A stretch of 51,797 bases of DNA from an uncultured Flavobacteriaceae bacterium (GCA_913048115.1 CAJWVI010000011.1:1-51797), one strand, 5' to 3'; shown: positions 8,785 to 18,019, counted from the stretch's first letter. A program made the numbers and translations. The notes: a model not told the origin generated them from the letters alone.

Positions 8785-9500
8785 TGTGGGCGCATAAGTT
8801 TTAAAACCGTAGCTCCCAAAAATAAAAAGGAAATACTTAAAAAATAAATGATGTCTCGCGTATCAATAACACCTCGTGCAATGCTTTCAAAATGACCCTT
8901 AAAGCCAAAAACTGCCATAAAAGACAGGTTAGTTTGTAGTTGAGAAAGTGCATCAAAACCATAATAGAATATAAAACTCACTAAAATAGCAACGATAAAC
9001 GCTACAATTTGATTGCTAGAAAGACTAGAGGAAAAAATGCCTATGGCTGTAAAGCCAGCAATTAAAAATAGCAGCCCCACATAAGAACCTATCGTACTTC
9101 CAAGATCAAAATTACCAGCGGGATTACTTAAGGATGAGATAGTTGAAATATATAAAAGGGTAGGGGCTAGTGCAATACAAATAAGCGCTATTGCGCCAAA
9201 ATACTTTCCTAAAACAATCTCTGGTATGGAAATGGGTTTAGTGAATAAAATCTCTAAAGTCCCCGTTTTTATTTCCTCGCTAAAAGCGCGCATCGTTACA
9301 GCTGGAATGAGAAATAATAGTACCCAAGGACACAACTCAAAAAAGGGGTCAAGCGCTGCAAAACCGCTGTCAAGAATATTAAAACTTCCTTTAAATACCC
9401 AAAGAAATAAACCATTAATAATTAAAAACAAGGCAATAACCAAATACCCAATAGCACTGGAGAAAAAGGTGTTTATTTCTTTTTTTATAATTGCAATCAT
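8781..9500 (-). CDS. gldF: gliding motility ABC transporter permease GldF
   Basis: The 239-residue permease has six hydrophobic segments. The N-terminal MIAIIKKEINTFFSSAIGYL and the later MRAFSEEIKTGTLEILFTKP are characteristic of ABC-2 permeases of the GldF/NosY type. It forms the membrane channel of the GldA-GldF-GldG transporter. The stop overlaps the gldG start by 4 bases. The small monooxygenase-fold gene ends 23 bases upstream, so at least three genes are likely co-transcribed. Length is normal. GldF is reported as required for gliding in F. johnsoniae; some other flavobacteria lack the complex. Confidence 0.93.
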   Translation of the reverse strand: MIAIIKKEINTFFSSAIGYLVIALFLIINGLFLWVFKGSFNILDSGFAALDPFFELCPWVLLFLIPAVTMRAFSEEIKTGTLEILFTKPISIPEIVLGKYFGAIALICIALAPTLLYISTISSLSNPAGNFDLGSTIGSYVGLLFLIAGFTAIGIFSSSLSSNQIVAFIVAILVSFIFYYGFDALSQLQTNLSFMAVFGFKGHFESIARGVIDTRDIIYFLSISFLFLGATVLKLMRPQ

Positions 9501-9523
9501 AGAGTTAATAACATTCTACTTTG

Positions 9524-9820
9524 TTAGGGTACTTGAATCTGCGCGTCTACACTCCATGCACATGCTCTAGAACGAAACATAGGTTTGGTTGTTGCCCAAA
9601 GGCTTTTAAAGAGCTCACTATGCCTGTAATTTTCTAAATCATTTTCTTGCTCCCATTTGCTGTAGGTAAAAAAAATACTTGGATCATTTTTGTCACGTAA
9701 TAGCTCTAAGTGCAAGCATCCTTTAAAATGCCGTATTTTGTGCTTTAGAGCTTCAAAATTAGCAAGAAAAGCAGTGACCTTGTCTTCTTGAAATTCCATT
9801 TTTACAATACGTGTAAACAT
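9524..9820 (-). CDS. ABM-fold putative quinol monooxygenase / antibiotic biosynthesis monooxygenase
   Basis: The 98-residue protein has the single ferredoxin-like ABM domain (PF03992 type). It starts with MFTRIVKMEFQEDKV, a helix ending in FKGCLHLELLRDKNDPSIFFTYSKWE, and the helix-closing NYRHSELFKSLW. Such proteins act as small cofactor-free monooxygenases or heme-degrading enzymes, usually dimeric. Neither a heme-ligand pattern nor a specific substrate can be read here. It sits between the SAM-hydrolase-type gene (30 bases upstream) and gldF (23 bases downstream) on one strand, so it is probably an operon member, though a role in gliding is not implied. Confidence 0.75.
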   Translation of the reverse strand: MFTRIVKMEFQEDKVTAFLANFEALKHKIRHFKGCLHLELLRDKNDPSIFFTYSKWEQENDLENYRHSELFKSLWATTKPMFRSRACAWSVDAQIQVP

Positions 9821-9850
9821 AAGTTTTTAAATTAAATGGTGCTAAAGCTA

Positions 9851-10687
9851 TTAGTCATTACTAAAGTTGACGGTTACTGTATCTCTGTATTCTAAGCCAA
9901 ATAATGATTTTGCACTGCCCACGGTTGCTGGGTTACTTTTATATATCGATAGCTCCAGATAGTTTGAAGAGTTCCATAGGGCTATTTTTTTCCCATCCTC
10001 ATCTCTTTTTCCTGCAGGAGTATCAAAATTTATTGCGTCACTGTAATGACTATGAACACTAGAAAAACTTGCTGTTCGTGAGGTTATTTTAAAAGACCTT
10101 CCTTTACCTGTCTTTTCAAACTTTGATTTGGTAATATTGGTAATAACATTTCCGTAGTTATCAATATAAATAACACTCCCCATAATTTGGTTTGCTTCTT
10201 GATTTACCGATGGACGAATGTCTCGTATCTCTTTAATGGTGTTTATTTGTTTTCCTATCACCTCAAGGGTTCCACCGCGAGCAATATGACAGGCCACCTT
10301 CACAAACACATCTAGTACAGGAAAATTGGTGATTATCCTATCATGAATATTAATTTCAACAATCTTCTCAGGCTTAATTTCATTGGCTAGCATAGAGATT
10401 ATGCCATTGTTAGCACAAATAAAATAATGACCATCCAGTAATACAGCTATGTGTTTGTTTTCTGGATTTAACTCACTGTCAATACCTATAATATGTATTG
10501 TTCCAGGAGGAAAACTACTGTAGGCGTTTTGAATTATATACGCAGCCTCCATAATATGAAAGGGTGACACGCAGTGTGAGATATCAACAATTTTAACACC
10601 ATCCAACTCACTATAGATTGCACCTTTTACCGCGCCAGCAAAGTGATCCTTTTCACCAAAGTCTGTAGTAAGGGTAATTATAGCCAT
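9851..10687 (-). CDS. S-adenosyl-L-methionine hydrolase / hydroxide adenosyltransferase (DUF62 family)
   Basis: The 278-residue protein opens MAIITLTTDFGEKDHFAGAV, the TDFG-x-D-x-F-x-G signature of the SAM hydroxide adenosyltransferase family (PF01887), which also contains the fluorinase and chlorinase. It continues with DISHCVSPFHIMEAAYI and a C-terminal domain with NYGNVITNI. Family members generally split SAM with water into adenosine and methionine. Halogenases of this fold have an extra loop and are rare, so hydrolase is the default. The gene leads a minus-strand cluster with the ABM protein, gldF and gldG, and is divergent from the PhoH gene. A TAGTTTTG box lies upstream. Confidence 0.88.
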   Translation of the reverse strand: MAIITLTTDFGEKDHFAGAVKGAIYSELDGVKIVDISHCVSPFHIMEAAYIIQNAYSSFPPGTIHIIGIDSELNPENKHIAVLLDGHYFICANNGIISMLANEIKPEKIVEINIHDRIITNFPVLDVFVKVACHIARGGTLEVIGKQINTIKEIRDIRPSVNQEANQIMGSVIYIDNYGNVITNITKSKFEKTGKGRSFKITSRTASFSSVHSHYSDAINFDTPAGKRDEDGKKIALWNSSNYLELSIYKSNPATVGSAKSLFGLEYRDTVTVNFSND

Positions 10688-10722
10688 AGCTTATTGTTGA
10701 TATTTTGTTAACAGTACTATTA

Positions 10723-10750
10723 CAAAACTAAACTACTTTATGAATTCAAA
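10723..10750 (-). promoter_or_regulatory. promoter of the SAM hydrolase-ABM-gldFG cluster
   Basis: On the minus strand a -33-like TTTG (10750-10747) is followed 16 bases later by TAGTTTTG (10730-10723), matching TAnnTTTG. The -7 box lies 35 bases upstream of the start. This is one of the few sites in the window with both elements. Confidence 0.5.
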
Positions 10751-10820
10751 AAACTATATTTACTATAAGAACAAAGACTTATAAACAACTTTTATTAACC
10801 TTAACTAAACACCAACGCTT

Positions 10821-11777
10821 TTGAACGAACTTAGTATTGAACTCACAGAGATTAACCCAAGAGATTTTTTTGGGAATCAAAATGCCAATATAGATGTATT
10901 AAAAAAATACTTTCCAAAACTAAAACTAGTTGCTCGCGGCAGTAATTTAAAAGCCTATGGAGATCAAGAAGTATTAGAAGAGTTTGATAAACGTATTAAC
11001 ATGTTGTTAGAGCATTGTGCCAAATACAATAGAATCGATGAAAATGTCATTGAACGCGTATTGACAAGCAACAGTAAAGCAGATTATGAAACTTCTTCTA
11101 AAAGTGGTGATGTATTGGTGCATGGTGTTAACGGCAAGCTTATAAAAGCAAGAACTGCCAACCAACGTAAACTAGTAGATTTTTCCACAAAAAAAGACCT
11201 TGTCTTTGCGGTAGGGCCAGCAGGAACTGGAAAAACCTATACAGCCGTAGCCCTGGCAGTGAGAGCATTAAAAGAAAAGCAAGTTAAACGTATTATCATG
11301 ACGCGCCCTGCCGTAGAAGCAGGAGAGAACCTTGGGTTTTTACCAGGAGACTTAAAAGAAAAATTAGATCCTTACATGCAGCCCTTGTATGATGGCCTAA
11401 GAGATATGATTCCTGCAGAAAAACTGGAAATACTTATTGAAAATGGTACCATACAAATTGCGCCTCTAGCCTTTATGCGAGGTAGAACACTAGATAACGC
11501 CTATGTTATCCTAGATGAAGCTCAAAATACAACCCACGCTCAAATGAAAATGTTTTTAACCCGTATGGGAAAAAGCGCTAAGTTTATCATTACTGGAGAT
11601 CCTGGTCAAATAGATCTACCAAGACGTGTTACCTCTGGTTTAAAAGAGGCGTTACTTGTCTTAAAAGATGTGGAAGGTGTTGGTATGGTGTATCTTGATG
11701 ATAAAGATGTTATACGCCATAAACTAGTGAAAAAGATAATTTCTGCCTATAAGGGGATCGAGAATTTAGATTCTTAA
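10821..11777 (+). CDS. PhoH family P-loop ATPase
   Basis: The 318-residue protein has an N-terminal KH-like region (residues about 20-80) and a RecA-like ATPase domain. Walker A is GPAGTGKT (132-139), followed by the invariant TRPAVEAGE and by Walker B VILDEAQN (229-236). It ends shortly after the conserved DDKDVIRHKLV. PhoH proteins are cytosolic ATPases linked to RNA metabolism and phosphate starvation; the exact substrate is unclear. TTG at 10821 is the best start because the conserved N-terminal strand begins there and no nearby in-frame ATG exists. It is divergent from the SAM-hydrolase gene and 77 bases upstream of purC. Confidence 0.92.
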   Translation: MNELSIELTEINPRDFFGNQNANIDVLKKYFPKLKLVARGSNLKAYGDQEVLEEFDKRINMLLEHCAKYNRIDENVIERVLTSNSKADYETSSKSGDVLVHGVNGKLIKARTANQRKLVDFSTKKDLVFAVGPAGTGKTYTAVALAVRALKEKQVKRIIMTRPAVEAGENLGFLPGDLKEKLDPYMQPLYDGLRDMIPAEKLEILIENGTIQIAPLAFMRGRTLDNAYVILDEAQNTTHAQMKMFLTRMGKSAKFIITGDPGQIDLPRRVTSGLKEALLVLKDVEGVGMVYLDDKDVIRHKLVKKIISAYKGIENLDS

Positions 11778-11817
11778 TTTTTTTCTCTGAAAAGGTATAA
11801 TACCAAACATATTGATT

Positions 11818-11825
11818 TATTTTTG
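11818..11825 (+). promoter_or_regulatory. -7 box for purC
   Basis: TATTTTTG, a TAnnTTTG match, 29 bases upstream of the purC ATG and 40 bases after the phoH stop. No clear -33 element. Confidence 0.45.
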
Positions 11826-11854
11826 TTGCAAATTACTGCAACCAAATTACCGCC

Positions 11855-12805
11855 ATGAGCAATACGATTATTAAAACAGACTTTCATTTTCCAGGACAAA
11901 AGAATGTATATCACGGTAAAGTACGCTCTGTGTATACCTTAGAGAACAATCAACTATTAATGGTTGCTACAGATAGGTTAAGCGCTTTTGATGTCGTGAT
12001 GCCCAAAGGGATTCCTTACAAAGGGCAAATTTTAAACCAGATTGCCACTAAGATGATGCAAGATACTCAGGAATTGGTTCCTAATTGGTTGACGGCTACA
12101 CCAGATCCTAACGTGGCAATTGGAGAAGCCTGTGATCCATTTAAAGTAGAGATGGTGATACGCGGGTATATGAGCGGTCATGCTGCTAGAGAATATAAAG
12201 CTGGTAAGCGTATATTATGCGGGGTTGCAATGCCAGAGGGTATGAAAGAGAACGATAAGTTTCCATCAGCCATTATTACCCCTGCCACTAAAGCTGAAAT
12301 GGGAGACCATGATGAAGATATCTCAAGAGAAGACATACTAAAGCTTGGTATTGTCTCCAGACAAGACTATGTGGTTTTAGAAGATTACACTCGTGCATTA
12401 TTTGAACGAGGGAGTGAGATTGCTGCGCAAAGAGGATTGATTCTTGTTGATACTAAATATGAATTTGGTAAGACCAAAGATGGTGTCATTGTACTTATTG
12501 ATGAAATACACACGCCAGATTCTTCACGATACTTCTATGCCGATGGATATCAAGCAAGACAAGACTCTGGAGAAGCTCAAAAACAATTATCTAAAGAGTT
12601 TGTGCGCCAATGGCTTATTCAAAACAATTTCCAAGGTCTTAAGGGACAAACTGTGCCTCACATGAGTGATGAATATATACAGAGCGTTAGCAACCGTTAT
12701 ATAGAATTGTATGAGAATATTACGGGAGAAACTTTTATAAAAGCAGATGTCTCTGATATTGATACTAGAATAGAGAATAATGTTTCTAAATACTTTAATC
12801 GCTAA
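11855..12805 (+). CDS. purC: phosphoribosylaminoimidazole-succinocarboxamide synthase (SAICAR synthase)
   Basis: The 316-residue protein is of the longer SAICAR synthase type. It shows [26 protein letters not shown], the ATP-binding entry motif of the family, then [16 protein letters not shown] and the [11 protein letters not shown] that lines the active site. It catalyses the ATP-dependent joining of CAIR and aspartate in purine synthesis, in the cytosol. The ATG at 11855 gives the usual short N-terminus. The stop codon directly abuts that of the convergent secreted protein at 12806, leaving no room for a terminator between them. Everything expected of the family is present. Confidence 0.97.
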   Translation: MSNTIIKTDFHFPGQKNVYHGKVRSVYTLENNQLLMVATDRLSAFDVVMPKGIPYKGQILNQIATKMMQDTQELVPNWLTATPDPNVAIGEACDPFKVEMVIRGYMSGHAAREYKAGKRILCGVAMPEGMKENDKFPSAIITPATKAEMGDHDEDISREDILKLGIVSRQDYVVLEDYTRALFERGSEIAAQRGLILVDTKYEFGKTKDGVIVLIDEIHTPDSSRYFYADGYQARQDSGEAQKQLSKEFVRQWLIQNNFQGLKGQTVPHMSDEYIQSVSNRYIELYENITGETFIKADVSDIDTRIENNVSKYFNR

Positions 12806-14089
12806 TTATTCTTTTACTATTTTAAATGTTTTTGACTTATTTTGAGTAGAAATTTTCAGCAAATAGACACCAGAGAGAAGTGATGCAGTGTTTATTTTAT
12901 TTGACGCCTCTTTTAAAAAGTCCATTTCTTTCCCGGCTATATTATACAGTGTTATGGTACTATTTTTTAAAGAAGGTTCGATGGTTATAAAATCTTTAAA
13001 TGGATTTGGATAGACTAAAGCATCTATTGTCTCTATGTTTTCAACACCTAATTCTTCACAGTTAATATTTTGACTTTCTCCAGTATTAAAAGCTCCATTA
13101 GTTACATACCAATTTTGCCATGTTCCACCCACACCAGTAGTCCAGTCTGCTAAATCAAAATAATTCGTCCCTGCAGTAGTTCCAGGTACTTTATAGACCT
13201 TAACAGCTTCCTCTTCTCTAGACCAGTCTAAGGGCTGTCCTTCTGTGCAATTTTCTGGGGCATAGACCTCTAAGGCGCAATTAGATTGAATAAAAAAAGC
13301 ATATTCTTCATAATTAGGGTAATCTCCATAAATAAATGCTCTACCACTAGCGTTTATACACACCGCAGTGTATTCATTACAGGCAATACCAAAAGGGCGT
13401 AAACCATTGTCCTGTGCAAAGCGAGCAATAAATGCAGTGTGTCTTCCACGTCTATCTGGATCATCATAATGTGTGTCTGTGATTACATTTTCTAAAAAAG
13501 GAATTTCTAAAAAATCATTATACCCCAAAGACATGCGGTTATGGTATGGATTAGATAATGCTTGTGCATTGGTTACGGTTCCGTTTTCTGCATCAAAATA
13601 ACTACTTCCTAAAATAGCCATTCCTGCACTGGTACCTCCTATAACTCCTCTTTTTACATTTATAAAAGTGTTTAAAGCTGTTTCCATAGCAGTATTTTTA
13701 AAATAGCTTACGTAATTAAATTGATTACCACCTGCAAACCAAATTGCTTCGGCTTCATTAACTTTTTCTAAAACATATGGGTCTATGGCTCCAGCACTAT
13801 TGTTTATAACAAATGTTGTGACAGAGTTTATTGAAACGCCAAGTTCTGAGTAGAAATAATCATTATAACCATCACTTCCAGAGGCTCTAAGAACCAAAAC
13901 ATCCCCTCCGTTTGCTTTGTTTAAAAACCAAACCATTGCCTGATCACTTTCACTAGCTCCACCCATCAAACAAACACCAGATTCTGGAGTTGTTATTAAA
14001 TCATCACTAGATCCAGTATGGTACTCAATGTAGTTTTGCGATACACTTAATTGGCATATCATAAAAACAAGAAGCAGTGTTTTTTTCAT
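12806..14089 (-). CDS. T9SS-secreted cyanophycinase-like S51 peptidase
   Basis: The 427-residue protein has a signal peptide (MKKTLLLVFMICQLSVSQ), a class I glutamine-amidotransferase-like domain of the cyanophycinase/peptidase E family, and a C-terminal sorting domain of about 75 residues. The catalytic nucleophile is Ser154 in GGTSAG; DTHYDDPDRRGRH (205-217) matches the D-x-H and R-x-x-R region of cyanophycinases. The tail has the T9SS type A hallmarks: VYPNPFKDFITI, then a conserved GKE turn, LLSGVYLLKI and a terminal K-x-F-K-I-V-K-E. Secreted cyanophycinases degrade the Asp-Arg polymer cyanophycin. The true substrate is not known, as other S51 members cut Asp dipeptides. Confidence 0.85.
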   Translation of the reverse strand: MKKTLLLVFMICQLSVSQNYIEYHTGSSDDLITTPESGVCLMGGASESDQAMVWFLNKANGGDVLVLRASGSDGYNDYFYSELGVSINSVTTFVINNSAGAIDPYVLEKVNEAEAIWFAGGNQFNYVSYFKNTAMETALNTFINVKRGVIGGTSAGMAILGSSYFDAENGTVTNAQALSNPYHNRMSLGYNDFLEIPFLENVITDTHYDDPDRRGRHTAFIARFAQDNGLRPFGIACNEYTAVCINASGRAFIYGDYPNYEEYAFFIQSNCALEVYAPENCTEGQPLDWSREEEAVKVYKVPGTTAGTNYFDLADWTTGVGGTWQNWYVTNGAFNTGESQNINCEELGVENIETIDALVYPNPFKDFITIEPSLKNSTITLYNIAGKEMDFLKEASNKINTASLLSGVYLLKISTQNKSKTFKIVKE

Positions 14090-14139
14090 TTATATATGGG
14101 TCTATCTTGTGATTAAGGAGTTGTTAATTTTATAAACAG

Positions 14140-15243
14140 TTAATTAAAAAGAGAAGCTACTTTTTTCTCTAAAGCTTTTCCTCTTAGGTTTTTTGCTATG
14201 ATATAGCCGTTTTCATCCAGTAAGAAAGTTGCTGGAATAGAGCGTACCCCGTATTGCTTAGCGATAGGATCTTTCCAAAACATTAAATTAGACACATGAA
14301 ACCAATCCATATTGTCTTTTTTAATTGCTTTAATCCAGCGGTCTTTTTGTGCAGCCTTATCTAGTGAGACACTAATGATGTTTAATCCTTTGTCATGGTA
14401 TTTTTCATAGACACGCACTACATTAGGATTTTCTTTTCTACAAGGTCTACACCAAGAAGCCCAAAAATCTATAATAGTGTATTTTCCTAAAACATCTTTC
14501 AAGGATAGGTCTTTGCCTTCTGGAGTTTTTGCAGTAAATGCTGGAGCTTTTCCTCCAACATCACTATTTTTTAAATCTTGTGCTGTAGCTGTTATTTGTT
14601 TTGCAATTTTCGTGTTTGCAATTTTTGGACTAAAATTAGCAATAAGATCTGAAGCCTCTCTAGCGTTTAGTTGTTTTTGATTTAACATTTCAGAAACCAA
14701 TAAAAGAGCAAACATTGAATTTGGATTTTCTTTTGCAAAATCTTTTTTGTAATTGTTCTCATCTCTTGTAACTCGGGCATTTCTTTTTTGTAATTCAAAG
14801 ACAAATGCATCATCATTATTTTTTTTTGCATTTCTATACTCATTTGAAATATCACTTTTTAAGGCTGCAATCTCTCTAATTTTTGTGTTAAACTCTTTGT
14901 AAGAATCATTTTGAGTATTACCAGATACATAAGAGGCTTGAATACTGTCTTTATATATGATAGCTTTTAAGTCTTGACTTTCTGGGAAGTATAAAATACT
15001 ACTATTGTTTACAACCATATAGTATAAAGACGGTTCCGTAATCTTAGTAAAAGTTCCAGAGAAGGCTCCATTTTTAATAACTAAGGTATCCATTACTTTG
15101 GTTCTGTTATCTTTTATAGTATAAATGATAACATTTGACCCATCTGTTATACCTGGGGCTATACCATTTAATGTGTAGGTGCTGGTGTCTTTGTTACACC
15201 CAATTAAACTTAAGATTAAAAGGGCTACTATTGAATTTCTCAT
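14140..15243 (-). CDS. TlpA-like disulfide reductase lipoprotein with DUF4369 domain
   Basis: Starting at the ATG at 15243, the product is 367 residues with a lipoprotein signal (MRNSIVALLILSLIGC, Cys16). The frame extends 43 codons upstream, but only this start places the lipobox correctly. Residues about 20-110 look like the beta-rich DUF4369 domain, followed by a charged helical linker and a thioredoxin fold with active site WCRPC (Cys265 and Cys268) and the cis-proline RSIPATF. It probably reduces or shuffles disulfides in the periplasm, anchored to a membrane. DUF4369-TlpA lipoproteins occur as several paralogues in Bacteroidota; partners cannot be told. Confidence 0.88.
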   Translation of the reverse strand: MRNSIVALLILSLIGCNKDTSTYTLNGIAPGITDGSNVIIYTIKDNRTKVMDTLVIKNGAFSGTFTKITEPSLYYMVVNNSSILYFPESQDLKAIIYKDSIQASYVSGNTQNDSYKEFNTKIREIAALKSDISNEYRNAKKNNDDAFVFELQKRNARVTRDENNYKKDFAKENPNSMFALLLVSEMLNQKQLNAREASDLIANFSPKIANTKIAKQITATAQDLKNSDVGGKAPAFTAKTPEGKDLSLKDVLGKYTIIDFWASWCRPCRKENPNVVRVYEKYHDKGLNIISVSLDKAAQKDRWIKAIKKDNMDWFHVSNLMFWKDPIAKQYGVRSIPATFLLDENGYIIAKNLRGKALEKKVASLFN

Positions 15244-15390
15244 ATTGTTTTGGTTTTGTTTTGTGAAAATAGTTGATTTTTTATAAAAAGCGAAAAACAT
15301 CAATTGTTTGTTACTTAACTTATTTGTTATTATTAACCCTTTTTTGTAATTAAAAGAAGCTAGCTTCATCACCCAAGGGACAGGGTGTTC

Positions 15391-16498
15391 TTACATCTCA
15401 TTACTAGCTTTTTTTTGCCCTGTCATCATTAGATATGCCTTTAAAAACCCATCTAGTTGTCCATCTAGAATAGCTTCTGGGTTGGTGCTTTCAAAACCAG
15501 TACGCACATCTTTAACGAGCTTGTAAGGTTGTAATACATAATTTCTAATCTGGCTTCCCCATTCAATAGCCATTTTACCATCCTCAATTTCTGCCCGTTG
15601 GGCCTGTTGTTTACGAAGCTCAATTTCATACAATTGCGATTTTAGCATTTGCATGGCCTTCTCTCTGTTTTCAAGCTGAGAACGTGTTTCGCTATTATGA
15701 ATAATAATCCCGCTGGGCTTATGGGTTAATATAGCTTTGGTTTCTACTTTGTTTACATTTTGTCCACCAGCGCCGCTACTACGAGCAAAGTCCCAAGAAA
15801 TTTCTGCTGGATTGATGTCTATTTCTATGGTATCATCGACAAGAGGGTATACATAAACACTTGCAAAGCTAGTATGGCGTTTTGCGTTACTGTCAAAAGG
15901 GGAGATGCGTACCAAACGATGAACACCATTCTCACTCTTTAACCAACCAAATGCAAATTCTCCTTCAATTTCAAGGGTAACAGTTTTAACACCTGTAACA
16001 TCTCCAGCTTGAAAGTTAAGTTCTTTTACTTTAAATCCATTTTTTTCTGCCCACATTAAATACATGCGCATTAACATATTTGCCCAATCACAACTTTCTG
16101 TGCCACCAGCACCCGCAGTAATTTGTAATACAGCACTCATAGCATCTCCTTCTTCCCCTAACATGTTTCTAAACTCAATAGACTCTGTAAGTTCCAATGC
16201 TTCATTAAAACGCTTGTCAACCTGTGCCTGGGTTCCTTCTCCTTCTTTGAAAAATTCATACAAGATCTCTGCGTCATCCAGTAGGGTTAACGCTTGTTTG
16301 TAATCTATCACCCATTTTTTTTTGGTGCGTAATAATTTAACAAAAGCCTCTGCTTCTCTTGGTTTATTCCAGAAGTTGGGGTCAAAAGTTTTTTCTTCGT
16401 CGTTGCTTATTTCTATTTCTTTGCCAGCAATGTCAAAGATATTGCCTTAACGCTTCTGTGCGAGAGCGAAGGTCTTGGAGTTGGTCTGATGTAATCAT
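15391..16498 (-). CDS. prfB: peptide chain release factor 2, expressed by programmed +1 frameshift
   Basis: The gene starts at the ATG at 16498 with MITSDQLQDLRSRTEALRQYL. It then meets an in-frame TGA at 16435-16433, embedded in CTT TGA C. Skipping one T continues as DIAGKEIEIS and runs uninterrupted to TAA at 15391, giving 368 residues, close to the 365 of E. coli RF2. The specificity tripeptide SPF (about 199-201) and the catalytic GGQ (about 244-246) are intact. RF2 reads UAA and UGA, so low RF2 favours the frameshift and the gene regulates itself. Annotations starting at GTG 16311 would lose the first 62 residues. This is not a pseudogene. Confidence 0.97.
16432..16447 (-). promoter_or_regulatory. 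prfB programmed frameshift site
   Basis: On the minus strand the site reads AGG CAA TAT CTT TGA C. The slippery CTT-TGA-C is exactly the conserved RF2 autoregulation signal. The Shine-Dalgarno-like stimulator upstream is reduced to AGG, against AGGGGG in E. coli, at the same spacing. Confidence 0.9.
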
Positions 16499-16808
16499 GC
16501 TATAATATAAGGGCAGGAATTTCTTCCTAGATTTTATTATTTATTTTCACTTTGCGAAATGTACTAGATAATATTATGTAAAAATAAGGGTATTGATTTT
16601 TAGAAAAAAGAAAAGCATTACAAACAAAAATAAAATGAGTTATTGCTATATTTATATTTTTAAAATTTTGACACTAATAGCACGCTAGATCTTTGGTTTA
16701 TAAGAACCTGCGCTTAGAGTCTTTTTTTTATTAATTGCTGCCAATAGTTTTGATAGTGGTTTAGTAATAGTAAAATGATGAAATAAAATTATAATAGAGA
16801 ACACAACC
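16499..16808. other. AT-rich intergenic region between prfB and the aldolase gene
   Basis: This 310-base gap separates two divergent genes and should hold both promoters. No open frame above 20 codons with a credible start was found, and no hairpin with a T-run. No full TAnnTTTG box was found near either start; a one-mismatch version occurs near 16555 on the minus strand. Confidence 0.5.
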
Positions 16809-17831
16809 ATGATTATAGATTTAAGAAGTGATACGGTTACCAAGCCAACCTCAGGGATGATGGATGCTATAATGAGCGCACAAACTGGTGATGATGTTTA
16901 TAAAGAAGATCCAACAGTAAATGCCTTAGAGCAAAAAATGGCAACTCTTTTTGGAATGGATACTGCCTTGTTTTTTCCTACAGGAAGTATGGCAAATCAA
17001 GCTGCCATAAAATTACACACACAGCCCTCAGAGCAACTTATTTGTGATAAATGGGCACATGTGTATAACTATGAGGGTGGAGGCGTTTCTTTTAACAGTG
17101 GCGTTTCTTGTAAGTTGGTTGATGGTGTTCGTGGTATGATTACAGCAAAACAAGTTTTAGAGAGTATCAACCCACCAGATTTTTATCATAGCCCATTAAC
17201 TAGTTTAGTTTGTTTAGAAAATACTACCAATAAAGGAGGCGGAGCTTGTTATGATATTGAAGAAATTTTAAAAATCAAACAAGTTTGTAAACAAAACAAT
17301 CTGGGTTTACATCTTGACGGCGCTAGATTAATGAATGCTATTGTTGCTAACAATGAAGACACTAAGGCCTATGGAGGTGTGTTTGATACTATTTCTGTTT
17401 GCCTAAGTAAGGGCTTAGGTGCCCCAATGGGAACCGTATTGTTAGGAAGCAATGCGCTTATGAAAAATGCAATACGAGTACGTAAAGTTTTGGGTGGAGG
17501 TATGAGACAAATAGGGTTTATGGCTGCTGCAGGACTCTACGCTATGGACCATCAAGTTGCCCGCCTGGAAATAGACCATCAAAGAGCCAAGGAAATTTCA
17601 GACACTTTAGCAATACTGCCTTATATTAAAATGGTGGAACCTACACAGACTAACATTGTTATCTTTTATTTGGAGGATCATCTTAACCAAAACGTATTTA
17701 TGGACTGCTTAGCCAAAAAAAACATCCGTATCAGTAATATGGGGCACGGTAAACTTCGTGTAGTTACACATCACGATTACACGCAAGAGATGCATGACAG
17801 GTTTTTACAGACCCTTATTGCATACAAGTAG
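16809..17831 (+). CDS. ltaE: low-specificity L-threonine aldolase / beta-eliminating lyase
   Basis: The 340-residue PLP enzyme opens MIIDLRSDTVTKPTSGM, the near-invariant start of threonine aldolases. It carries GDDVYKEDPTVNALE, the HLDGARL motif (168-174) that contacts the cofactor, and the Schiff-base lysine in CLSKGLGAPMG (Lys201). It cleaves L-threonine or L-allo-threonine to glycine and acetaldehyde in the cytosol. It is a lone gene with 188 bases to the next. Length is normal for the family. The stereochemical preference cannot be told from sequence. Confidence 0.93.
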   Translation: MIIDLRSDTVTKPTSGMMDAIMSAQTGDDVYKEDPTVNALEQKMATLFGMDTALFFPTGSMANQAAIKLHTQPSEQLICDKWAHVYNYEGGGVSFNSGVSCKLVDGVRGMITAKQVLESINPPDFYHSPLTSLVCLENTTNKGGGACYDIEEILKIKQVCKQNNLGLHLDGARLMNAIVANNEDTKAYGGVFDTISVCLSKGLGAPMGTVLLGSNALMKNAIRVRKVLGGGMRQIGFMAAAGLYAMDHQVARLEIDHQRAKEISDTLAILPYIKMVEPTQTNIVIFYLEDHLNQNVFMDCLAKKNIRISNMGHGKLRVVTHHDYTQEMHDRFLQTLIAYK

Positions 17832-18019
17832 TAACATGTGTTTTTTAGTAGCGCTAAAGTATTTATTAATAAATTTAAGAGCAGCTTTATTGTAATGTGT
17901 TGCAGGGCTTAAAAACAGGTTGTTTAATTGATCTTAGAGATACAGCTTCTGCACAAAAATTAGTTTCTAATGTCTTGTAAAATTAGTAATTTGCGCAGAG
18001 ACAATACATACCTTACATT

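Noticed and set aside
9226-9570. 114-codon plus-strand ORF opposite gldF.
   Set aside because: It is the mirror of a well-supported gene; its composition reflects the antisense of membrane-protein codons.
9851-10687. SAM-dependent fluorinase or chlorinase.
   Set aside because: The family signature is present but halogenases are rare and no extra halide-loop feature was recognised; hydrolase is the default.
15243-15372. N-terminal extension of the TlpA-like gene by 43 residues.
   Set aside because: It would bury the lipoprotein signal peptide inside the protein.
15391-16311. prfB as a truncated gene starting at GTG 16311, or as a pseudogene with a stop.
   Set aside because: The upstream frame joins through an exact CTT TGA C frameshift signal and restores a full-length RF2.
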